A DNA stretch of 64,000 nucleotides, taken from contig JACLAT010000046.1 in assembly GCA_018105865.1 (NCBI GenBank), positions 522,501-586,500 of the forward strand, given 5' to 3'. Numbering within the stretch: the stretch's first letter is position 1; every line of letters begins with the position of its first letter. The position numbers were made by a program, and so were the translations under genes. Source of the stretch: Metaphire vulgaris. Taxonomy: Eukaryota; Annelida; Clitellata; Crassiclitellata; Megascolecidae. The notes below the pieces were generated by a model, which searched no databases, was not told where the DNA came from, and was given only the letters and a program-made list of their open reading frames with translations. Of the stretch, positions 55,856 to 64,000 are shown in pieces.

Positions 55856-57261
55856 ATGCTCGACACGTCAAAATGACTATAATTCAGACATATGCACCAA
55901 CGAACACAGCAGACGATGAAGTAAAGGATGAGTTCTACGACACGCTCCAACATGTTCTGGACTCTACACCGTCACATGATATGGTCATTCTTATGGGCGA
56001 CTTCAACGCAGTCATTGGAGCAGACAACACCGGCTGGCAGAGTGTTATGGGCAAAGAGGCGACAGGACATAGAACAGACAATGGAGATAGACTACTAAGC
56101 CTCTGCGCCACACATAACTTCAGGTTTGGAGGTAGTTGGTTTAAACACAAAAATAGACACAAATTCACCTGGCAATCTCCGGATGGCAAAACAAAGAACC
56201 AAATTGACCACATTTGCTTTCCGGCGAGGCGGGCCTCTTCGTTTAGAAATGTACGCACATATCGAGGTGTTGACATATCGACGGACCACTATCTGCTGGT
56301 AGCAAGTGTGAAACTCAAACTTAAAAGCTTGCACAAGAGCCAATCATACAAGCCGCTTGCCTTAGAAAAGCTGTCAGATGACAACATGAGAGACGAATTC
56401 CAGATTCAAGTACGTAATCGATTTCAATGCCTAGAAACTCAAAACCCCGAAGAAACTCCAAATGATATATGGAAATCTTTCAAGCACAAACTACTTGGTG
56501 CGCAGAAGAATCCATAGGACACAAAAGAGGAACGAGAAAGAAGCTTGGATCTCTGAGGGAACATGGAAAGTCATTGATGAACGGAAGTTACAGAAGAGAA
56601 AGAGAGAACAGATTCAACCAGATAGAGAGAAGAGAGAGAGAGAAGTCGATAAATACCGACAGCTAGATAAAGAAGTGAAGAAATGCTGCAGAGCAGATAA
56701 AAACAAATGGGTAGAAGACTGTGCGGAGGAGGCAGAAGTTGCAGCAAAGAACGGTGACTCAAGACAGCTCTTTCAGATTGTTAACAGACTGACAGGCAAA
56801 ACCCACAAAAGAGTTCCAATAAAAGACGTTCGAGGGCAGACATTGAACTCACACGATGAACAAATAGAACGTTGGAAGGAACACGTTGAATAAGTCAGAC
56901 AGTGAAAACATAATAAGCCATTCAAGCCGCACAACATGGCCATGAGAGACAATAGCGGCAAAAAATTATCGACTTCAGAAAATAAGTCACAGACGGAAAG
57001 AATATTATGGAAAACCATGACGTCGTAGATGAAGACATATAGATCAACAGCCAAGAAAAAGAATTACTCCGCTAAAAATTTTAACGGAAGCGCCGTGTCA
57101 AAATTGTCCAGGCGAAAAGCTCAATGACCTGATAATATAACCACCGAACAGCTCTAGTTTGGTGGGGAAATAACACTGACCAGGACGCATGATCTGGGGG
57201 TCTGGAACCTGACAGAAGATTGGACGCAGTCAGCCTTCATACCACTCCCCAAAGAGCAGCT
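55856..57261 (+). pseudogene. LINE endonuclease and polymerase front half (inverted part)
   Basis: An open frame from 55840 to 56517 covers most of an APE-type endonuclease: MTIIQTYAPTN, VILMGDFNAVIG, FGGSWFKHKNRHKFTWQSPD, NQIDHIC and DISTDHYLL. The metal and phosphate-binding GDFN and DH motifs are intact, but the N-terminal catalytic part is missing. After a frameshift near 56500 the linker follows (EAWISEGTWKVIDERKLQKR, FQIVNRLTGKTHKRVPIKDV), then decayed PDNITTEQL and EDWTQSAFIPLPKEQ at 57215-57255. Order and content make it the 5' part of the element whose 3' part is on minus at 54479-55855. Confidence 0.88.
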
Positions 57262-57269
57262 CACCCGGG

Positions 57270-57534
57270 CAGAGGCGTAGCGTGCCAATGGCTATTGTGG
57301 CTTTAACCATGGGCGGCACACATGACAGCACACATGACGGAGGAGGCAATTTTACAGTAGAAGCGACGACCTTTTTCGCTTGTCAGGGTATTTTCAGTGA
57401 AGGCGGAAAATTTTAGAAGAGGCGGTAGATTATTTTTTTTAAAGCGACGACATGGTCCGCCTCTGATATGAATTAAATTGGGGCGACGGATTAGCCATGA
57501 GCCAGAGGCGGCAAAAGTGCACGCTACGCCAATG
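57270..57534. mobile_element. hAT-like MITE, CAGAGGCGTAGCGTGCC ends
   Basis: A 265-bp element starts CAGAGGCGTAGCGTGCC and ends CACGCTACGCCAATG, with perfect 8-bp duplications cacccggg (57262-57269, 57535-57542). Shares GGGCGGCAC and GCGACGACCT with 46894-47150. Confidence 0.93.
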
Positions 57535-57542
57535 CACCCGGG

Positions 57543-58309
57543 ACTAATCTCCTTGCCGTGTGTCGCCTTCGTGGTTTCGCTATCAGTTTTCGTCTCCCGA
57601 GCGTTTCCTTTGAACCTTTCTTCAGCATCGTCTTCTGTACAGAACGATTCGTCCATTGAAATCTGTCTCCAGCTTCCGTTCTATCTAAACATTTTGGTGA
57701 TAGCGGTGATATTCGATGCAGAGCGGTCTCTTCTTTCGTGTTATCGGAGGGGGGCCACTTAAGGTTCGTTGTTCGCATTCACTGACGCGTCGTCCACTTG
57801 GATTTTAACACGACTTTGTTTTAACGAAACAAATAATTACACGATCAAATGTAGGCCTACAGGCGCAGAAGTTCAACGTTCTTCTCACAGAAAGTTGTCG
57901 ACAAATCTTATTCGTTAGTAACTTTCTAGCTTCCCGACTCGCCTTCGCCTGGCCTGTTGAGTTACGTCCGTCAGCGTTTTTTGAGTGAGAGGGACTCTTA
58001 TTCGCCAGGTTTCCTTTTATCGTCGCCGACTATTTATCAGTCAATACCCGCGAGTTCCCATTGGTTCGCTGACTGCGATTAGCCTTTGACTTCCTTCCAA
58101 AAGCGCTTCCTTATATCGCTCTAACACTTTAACAATGTAATGACGAACATCTATCTAATGAAGTCATTACACAAATATTATGCTAAATATAAAAGTTAAA
58201 CTCTAGGCTATGCAATGCCTAAGATCATGTCTCCGTAAAAATGTATTACGTATATAGGCCTATATAGTTCATGATTTTTGTTGCTTTTCAAATTTGGCCC
58301 GTCGTTTCA
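57543..58309. other. no gene recognised
   Basis: Antisense frames at 57524-57778 are open but carry no family motif. The rest is AT-rich. Confidence 0.4.
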
Positions 58310-58417
58310 GTTTATTGCAAGGGGGTCAATATTTGCCAAACAATTTTTTTTACAGAATTTATGGACAGCCTCTTGGTCAGCTGCCCGGGTTACATTTTGA
58401 GCTTGGTTACGCCACTG
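58310..58417. mobile_element. partial element, CAGTGGCGTAACCA family
   Basis: TGGACAGCCTCTTGGTCAGC, TGCCCGGGTTACATTTTGA and TTGGTTACGCCACTG match, reversed, the left end of the 31145-32752 element. The far end is lost. Confidence 0.75.
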
Positions 58418-59477
58418 GGTGACACCCTCCACAAAAAACAAAGCAATTACACCAAGGATATATTTGGGTCCTCCGGTATCAGCCCATGCGTGAGCATAGA
58501 ATTACTTAGCCTATCTAATTCACAGACACCAAACGCTTTGGTGTCAACCTGTGTGATGCCGTAATTGGTAGGCCTCTATCATCCGGTGCGTCCCGCACTC
58601 CTAACCGGCCACTATATGGCATCAAACTACTCGCTATGTACCATGTAATCGGAAAAACTAAAGGAAATGGCATACCGTGCAGAGAAAGCTGTAAAAATAC
58701 AACTTGACCATCAATGCTGCAAATATGAACTCAATGTTAAATACAGACAACATACCGCAACTGTGTTTAGAGCAGACTACTGGTGCAAGACTGATATGTG
58801 TAGGCCTAATTGTGTATTTGGGGATTAAATATCAAAAGACGCAGATAGGCCATCGATGTTAAAAAGTTTAACAAAACTATGAAAGAAAACTTACTGGACA
58901 ATTCACCTACACGGCGGTTTGCCTTCAGATATCCGTAGTTGAATCGCCGTGGAGGCGAAATGTCCAGCATTGTCTATTCTTGGTAAAGCGGTCATTTGCC
59001 TACATAATTAATCCTATAGAAAATACAATGAGTCACCAGAATACACTTACTACTTACTATGCACTGGGTCAACTGAACGTACCAAAATATAAGACCGAAA
59101 ATATGACTAATAATAGAGTGAATTAAATTTGTGCAATAAAATCATTCATATATTGGATGAATATTTTATGCCGTTTAAATGCAGGCCTAATTTAAAATGT
59201 TGGCCGGTGTGCCCATCTTAGTTTCACTCTAGCAAATTCTATCGTAATACGAATTCTCATCCAAGTACTTTGCAATAGTAATTCACTCACATATTCTCAA
59301 AACCCAGGTCGTTTTAGGTAAGTAACATTTTCTGTCTAATATTGAGGCACTTATAGTTGACCCAATGCATAGTAAGCGCCTTTTTACTAGATCCTTTCAA
59401 TTTTGATGTTCTTCTGTCAACCATTCAATCACAACAATCCAAAATGTGTGTCTCTTAGTATCCTTATATAGCGTTCC
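58418..59477. other. no gene recognised
   Basis: 58905-58985 holds GGACAATTCACCTACACGGC facing GGCGAAATGTCC, a short hairpin-forming motif also seen at 60595-60665. Confidence 0.4.
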
Positions 59478-59571
59478 GTGCGCTAAACGATCACAATCCC
59501 TTGACTTTGTTGCGTTAACGGAATGAAGATCATTCGCAGTTGGCATAGATAAGTATTTTCTGCATCGTTAT

Positions 59572-60350
59572 CAGTGGCGACCGGTGACCATGTCGCTAGG
59601 TTGCGCAACCCCCAACGCAGCCGCCAATTTTTCGCTACACAATTTGTCAATAACAATAATAATTTCACATGGAATGTTGTCTGGTACAGCAAGCCAATTC
59701 CCGATCAAAGAAATTAATTGAGTTGAGTGTTTGACTGCGCTCCGGCGGTTGCGCGTTGCGTTGTGAACCATGTGGGTCGCTAGACAATAGCGACATACGT
59801 ACAATTTCCACGCTAGCGTATACTACATAGCCTGTAATGCAGTATTACTGTAGACAACTTGCCTTGAGGAAGTGGGCGTGACCGGTTGCAGAGATGGAGC
59901 GACCCACACGTTTCAACCAAGACCTAGCCCCGTTTCAACTCGCATAGACTATGAATAACTCTCTGCGCGGGAGGGTGTTGGCGTGTTGCCAACATGCTTA
60001 AGGCTTAAGGCATATGTCATTCGCTGTATGAAGCTGAGGCGACAGAACTGAGGGTAGACCGTAGAGGAATATATAGACCTAATAGTTCTTCATTTTGTTT
60101 AAATAATTCATGTATTTTATATTAATTAGGTCTATGCAGTATAGTTTCAACTGCTACCTAACCTAGCTTAAGTTAGCTAGATTAATTAGGAATAATTATA
60201 TTCGTGCTGAGGCAATATGCTTCGAGAAAACAATCTCTATCCACATAACAGGACCACATTGGAACCGAAGTATCCCAGCCTAATTTTAAGAGTGAAAATT
60301 TTCTCACTAACATTGGAACCCCCACTTCTTAGACCCACCGGCCGCCACTG
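59572..60350. mobile_element. 779-bp hAT-like element, CAGTGGCGACCGGTG ends
   Basis: CAGTGGCGACCGGTGA to the complement of CCACCGGCCGCCACTG with perfect 8-bp duplications atcgttat (59564-59571, 60351-60358). The second copy of the host duplication shows the empty site (CATCGTTATGCATGG). Inner inverted blocks GGTTGCGCAACCCCCAACGC and GCGGTTGCGCGTTGCG lie near the left end. No transposase. Confidence 0.93.
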
Positions 60351-60371
60351 ATCGTTATGCATGGTAGTCCG

Positions 60372-60462
60372 TATGACCAACTGTCCTATGACCAAGTGTC
60401 CTATGACCAAGTGTCCTATGACCAAGTGTCCTATGACCAAGTGTCCTATGACCAAAAGTCCT
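60372..60462. repeat. 15-bp minisatellite, about six units
   Basis: Units of GACCAAGTGTCCTAT. Both strands stay open (LVIGH repeats) because the period is a multiple of three. Not a gene. Confidence 0.93.
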
Positions 60463-60562
60463 AAGACCGCTAAACGTTCACAATCCCTTGACTTTGTTGC
60501 GTTAACGGAATGAAGACCATTAGCAGTTGGCACAGATAAGTATATTCTGCATCGTTATGCAT

Positions 60563-61156
60563 GGTAGATGGCCGTTTTATTTATACTATAGACGTTGCTG
60601 GACATTTCGCCTATATGGCGTTTCGTGATTGGCCAAAGGCCGAGGAGGCGAATTATCCTGTTCTCTAAAGAACAAGCCAATAAGTATTGCAACCAACTGC
60701 GCCTGATGACAGCCTTGGTCTGGTCCGTGGCAACATAAGAGTGTGGACGCTGGACGCTAAGAAAGTAGATGAGACTGAATCCAAGCTTTTGCGAATAAAT
60801 GCATAAGGAAACTGTCATGTGCTCCGTAGGCAAAGTTATTAACCATGGGACAATTCTGCAGTATGACTAAAAGAGAAAAGGGCCTACCATAACTTTTGAA
60901 GTCAGGAAAGTTGGGATATTTGGTGTATGCAACAAGATAAACCACACGGCACCATTGAAAATTTACAGAGTCAGAAGACGGGGATGGCCAAGGACATGCT
61001 GGCTGGACAATATCATCACGTGACCGTGTCCATCAGGAGACTGTCTACTGCGTGGTGCCCGGAATAAGACACATTGGAGGTCGTTGACCTGTTTGTGCAG
61101 CAGGTCGTCGCCTAGTAACAGGATTGATTTTATCTGCGGTTTAAATGAACTCTTAC
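60563..61156. other. no exon recognised downstream of CARD exon
   Basis: This would be the first intron of the CARD gene on the minus strand. I see no convincing next exon. Short frames at 60555-60945 lack family features. Confidence 0.45.
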
Positions 61157-61577
61157 CAATTTCATTGTCTTTATCGAATGCATCAAGTTGTTCAACGATC
61201 CCGGGATAATTTTCCTTGAGAGCTTCTTTGAGAATGATGAATGCATTTTCTTTGGATGAGAATGTGAGATGATCAAGAAGAGCTCGGCAACGCTCTTCTT
61301 TCTTAAAGCTTTTCTTCAGAATAAATTGCTTTTGTTTGATGTTAACTATTTTGCTCTGAATTAGAAGATCGAAAACATTCACTGGGTCGACGTCTGACAC
61401 GAAATCACTCTGCATGCCGAAGATCTTGTTCCGTATCTTCTCATTTTCCAGCTTGCCTTTAAATAAAAGAATCGCATTACATTTTAACCACATTTTGTCT
61501 TCACTAATTTCTATCTGCATCGTAATTAAAATCTTAATAAAATTAGACAGAGGGCAAAGGCAACGCCTGCTATTCAT
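61157..61577 (-). CDS. CARD-domain exon
   Basis: Minus-strand exon coding a six-helix death-fold domain of CARD type. Counting from the ATG at 61577, residues 43-133 read KLENEKIRNKIFGMQSDFVS, DVDPVNVFDLLIQSKIVNIK, FKKEERCRALLDHLTFSS, ENAFIILKEALKENYPGIVE. They match the family pattern of an N-terminal amphipathic helix, D-x-L-I-x-x-x-I turn, R-x-x-x-L-L-D-x-L and A-F-x-x-x-x-x-A-L. CARDs join signalling proteins in apoptosis and innate immunity by homotypic contact. The open frame runs on to 60963, but G/GTAAGAG at 61157/61156 is a strong splice donor, and the residues after it (GKSSFKPQ) lose family character, so I end the exon there. The start could be ATG 61577 or ATG 61521 (MQIEISEDKM), or the exon may begin at an acceptor near 61515 (ATGCAG). 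The adaptor, caspase or receptor domain it belongs to is outside what I can identify. Confidence 0.72.
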
Positions 61578-61619
61578 GCGGATTTGATAATATAAAAAAA
61601 TTCATTAATTAATTCTGAC

Positions 61620-62330
61620 AACTTCATATAGCGCAATACGCATAGCGACGGTTAAAGTCAAGAGTGCTTGACAAGTGACTCTAAAAGGAAATGTTAAATA
61701 AATATGTTTTAAGGTTCCTAGTGAACAGTTCAGGAAACTTCGCCCTAGTCACGTCCGCCGGCAGTGAGTTCCAAAGCAAAGGGTTGCCCCTCGAAACAGG
61801 CCGATCCCCAAATTTCGCTGTCGTAGACGGGGGTGGAACCACCAATTGAGAACGGCTGCTTGATCGAAGCTGCGAGCGCCGATCAGACGACTTGGGCTTA
61901 CAGACCAGAACCGTTAAGTACTCGGGGCAGAAAGGATCATTCAACGTCCTAAATGTAAACCAGCAACGTTTAAAGGCTATACGCTCCGGAATCCGGAGCC
62001 AGTGACGGTTGTCTCATAATAGCGGTGTCACATGATCATTCCACATGGCGCCGAAGATCAGACGTGCTGAAACATTTAGCACCATCTGAAGACGGTTTAG
62101 CTGGCTGACAGGAAGTCCGAGTAAGATACTGTTACAATAATCCACTCGTGATAGAATGAGGGATCGAACCAGTTTAATTACGTCCGGTAATGGCAGGTAG
62201 GAAGGGCCTTCAGAAATAAAGGAAGGAATGCACGGAACGCTTTCAGCATGGAAAAGTGCCAGAGAATGTAACCCCAAAGAGGCTAGACGAAATTTGCAAT
62301 AATATGCGATCGACACTATTCTAGAGTCTA
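61620..62330 (-). pseudogene. CR1-like LINE C-terminal region
   Basis: PDVIKLVRSLILSRVDYCNS, ILLGLPVSQLNRLQMVLNVS and ARLIFGAMWNDHVTPLL, a stop, then HWLRIPERIAFKRCWFTFRT, FCPEYLTVLVCK, VVPPPSTTAKFGDRPVSRGN, PLLWNSLPADVTR and FTRNLKTYLFNISF ending at 61680. The 3' UTR has TATAGCGCAATACGCATAGC-like sequence on plus (61636-61660). Its upstream edge (62222-62300) matches 16718-16790, so it is joined to a fragment of the dispersed repeat. Confidence 0.85.
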
Positions 62331-62393
62331 TATTATGTTAAAAGTGTATAAATATTTGGATTCCTTATGTGTCGAATTGATTCGTCGTCAGCA

Positions 62394-62520
62394 GTGGCGT
62401 CAATCTGCAGTAAAAGTTGAGGGTCCAACTTCGGAAAAATCTTGACAAGCAAAAAAGGTAATCCCCTCATCTCTATTTTTTTATTCTGTTTCCTTTTAGG
62501 TGCTCATAAACAAAAATTGT
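62394..62520. mobile_element. partial F1-type MITE
   Basis: CAGTGGCGTCAATCTGC, CTTGACAAGCAAAAAAGGT and TTTATTCTGTTTCC. The left part of an F1 element, cut off at the LINE. Confidence 0.6.
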
Positions 62521-62524
62521 CGCC

Positions 62525-64000
62525 ACCTCACCAGGAATGGACTGCGGATCGTATCACAACCTAGTTGGATCCAGTGTTCGTTTGAGAATTCGTAAGGACA
62601 GAAGAAAATGCAGCAGAGACGTCTATAGCTTGGGAAAACTAGAGGATGAAGTAACAAAAACACAATTCCGGTTAGAAGTGAATATAGATTTACCATCCTG
62701 CAGTCACTAGGTGAAGAATGTCCACCAGAAGAGCTGTGGCAAACGATGAAAGAGGGTTTCAAGAAGGTAGCTCAACAAGTAATTGGAAAACAAAGGAAAA
62801 GAACAAACAAACCATGGATAACTGAGACTACTCTAAAGTTGATGGAGGTCAGGAAGGAACTCAAAGCAAATAAATTTAAATCAGGAGAAGATCGCTTGGC
62901 ATATGCCAAGGCAAAAGCAGAAGTGCAGACACATGCCAGAAGAGATAAGAAGCAGTGGCTTGAGGAACAGTGCCAACAGATTGAGCGAGGAATTAAATCT
63001 AGCAACACCAAACATGCTTTCAAAGTGGTTAAAAACTTAAGGAGAGACTTTGCTCCAAGACAAAGAAACATCAAATACAAGATGGGAAGGCTTTTGACAG
63101 ATTTAGACGACATAAAGCGTAGGTGGAAAGAATACGCAGAGCAACTAAAAGAAGGCGATCGCACCAGTCAAGATGACAACATCGGCGCGGAGGAACAACC
63201 TGAAGAAAGGCCAAACCTGATCCTTGTAGATGAGGTACAGCACGCCATTAAAAGATTACCAAAAGGAAAGGCTGCAGGATATGATGACTTACCAGCAGAG
63301 ATAATAAAACTGGATAGCGATGTAATAGCGCAAGGATTTTGCCAACTATGCAACAAGATACTGGAAACTGGTGAACGGCCAGAAGACTGGAGACGATCAA
63401 TATTCGTTCCCATTGCAAAAGTCAAAGGCACAACAAGCGGCGAGGATTACAGAACTATAGCGTTAATCAGTCACGCCAGCAAAATACTTTTGAGAAACTT
63501 ATTAACCCCTTAACTGGGAATCCCGGATATATCCGTCCATTTTACATTGAGTTACAGTTAAATACACGGTTAAGGGGTTAAAAAGAATGCAAAGACAAGC
63601 AGAAAATGAGCTTTCGGATGTGCAGATGGGTTTCCGAAAAGGAGTTGGCACAAGGGACCAAATTTTCAATCTAAGACTAATCATGGAAAAAGCTAGAGAG
63701 GTGTCAGTACCGCTGTACATGGCATTCATAGACTACAAAAAGAGCGTTTGATTCAGTACAGCACACAAAGCTCTGGAAATTACTAAAGGGAATGGGATTA
63801 TGCCACGCCACAGTTGACATAATTCAAAAATTGTATAAGGAACAACAAGCTACTGTAAGAGTGGACAAAGAAACGACAGGTTGGTTTATGATTGGAAAAG
63901 GCCTACGACAGGGCTGCCTTATCTCCCCTATGTCCTTTGACTGCTATTCAGAACACATAATGAGATGTTCAGCAGATGAACTTCCAGATACAGGAATTAA
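62525..64000 (+). pseudogene. RTE-like LINE: endonuclease end and reverse transcriptase
   Basis: From 62525: a decayed endonuclease end (CGSYHNLVGSSVRLRIRKDR), PPEELWQTMKEGFKKVAQQV, the linker (ARRDKKQWLEEQCQQIERGI, LTDLDDIKRRWKEYAEQLKE), then the polymerase: VQHAIKRLPKGKAAGYDDLP, EDWRRSIFVPIAKVKG, DYRTIALISHASKILL, QMGFRKGVGTRDQIFN, FIDYKK-AFDS region (first catalytic Asp in FIDYKK) and IGKGLRQGCLISPM. It runs off the window before the second catalytic motif. The frame of 255 codons is clean to 63513, then broken by a 72-bp TTAA element and by a one- or two-base change near 63743. It is one of the better preserved LINEs here. Its motifs fit the RTE/BovB group. Confidence 0.92.
63506..63577 (+). 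mobile_element. 72-bp TTAA element (copy 4) inside reverse transcriptase
   Basis: CCCCTTAACTGGGAATCCC to CGGTTAAGGGG, flanked by TTAA at 63502-63505 and 63578-63581. It splits the polymerase between RNLL and KRMQRQAENEL. The single TTAA of the empty site supplies the bases for the Leu-Lys junction in frame. Confidence 0.95.

Larger units (their letters stand above)
59478..60562. repeat. tandem duplication of a ~94-bp block
   Basis: CACAATCCCTTGACTTTGTT, GCGTTAACGGAATGAAGA and TATTCTGCATCGTTATGCAT occur at 59484-59571 and again at 60478-60562. The first copy is split before GCATGG by a hAT-like element. Between copies lies a 15-bp minisatellite. Confidence 0.85.

Noticed and set aside
60237..60533. 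Protein with LVIGH repeats
   Set aside because: Translation of a 15-bp tandem repeat.
60963..61156. C-terminal extension of the CARD frame past 61157
   Set aside because: The frame is open, but a strong GTAAGAG donor precedes it and the translated sequence lacks family character. Treated as intron.

Overview
This is animal genomic DNA with no prokaryotic features. The coding traces are metazoan: a kelch-repeat open reading frame, an exon with a CARD (death-fold) domain that ends in a canonical GTAAG splice donor, and a decayed tandem C2H2 zinc-finger array. They lie in a dense field of LINE, hAT, Merlin, mariner and TTAA-flanked element remnants and long microsatellites. The mix, together with the recurring palindrome TAGGCCTA, suggests a marine invertebrate (perhaps a non-vertebrate deuterostome or a lophotrochozoan). 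That placement is inference.

Layout. 0-5 kb: fragments of one LINE family ending in a (TTA)n-type tail, interleaved with an RTE-like LINE end. 5-12 kb: microsatellites and small CAG-starting inverted-repeat elements. 12.5-14.3 kb: a long but palm-deleted L2/CR1-like LINE. 15-18.6 kb: one copy of a low-copy dispersed repeat carrying several insertions; a nearly empty second copy lies at 23.2-23.9 kb and an inverted third at 32.9-33.6 kb. 18.9-22.3 kb: a hAT element, a tiny hAT-like element and a structurally complete Merlin element. 24.7-26.6 kb: a mariner-type foldback element and a hAT transposase fossil. 26.8-35.5 kb: LINE ends and nested elements. 36.9-37.9 kb: zinc-finger pseudogene. 38-46 kb: LINE pieces, a tRNA-derived SINE and microsatellites. 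46.2-50.4 kb: two broken copies of an unnamed protein family. 51.0-52.0 kb: the kelch ORF. 54.2-57.5 kb: a LINE with an inverted 5' part. 59.5-60.6 kb: a tandem duplication split by a hAT-like element. 61.2-61.6 kb: the CARD exon. 62.5 kb to the end: an RTE-like LINE running out of the window.

Only the kelch ORF and the CARD exon look like intact host coding sequence. No pathway or gene cluster is visible. The most unusual item is a family of exactly 72-bp elements flanked by TTAA. It has four copies here, two in each orientation. One interrupts the LINE reverse-transcriptase frame at 63.5 kb so that exact removal of the element plus one TTAA restores the frame. Another is the innermost layer of a four-level nest at 33.2 kb.
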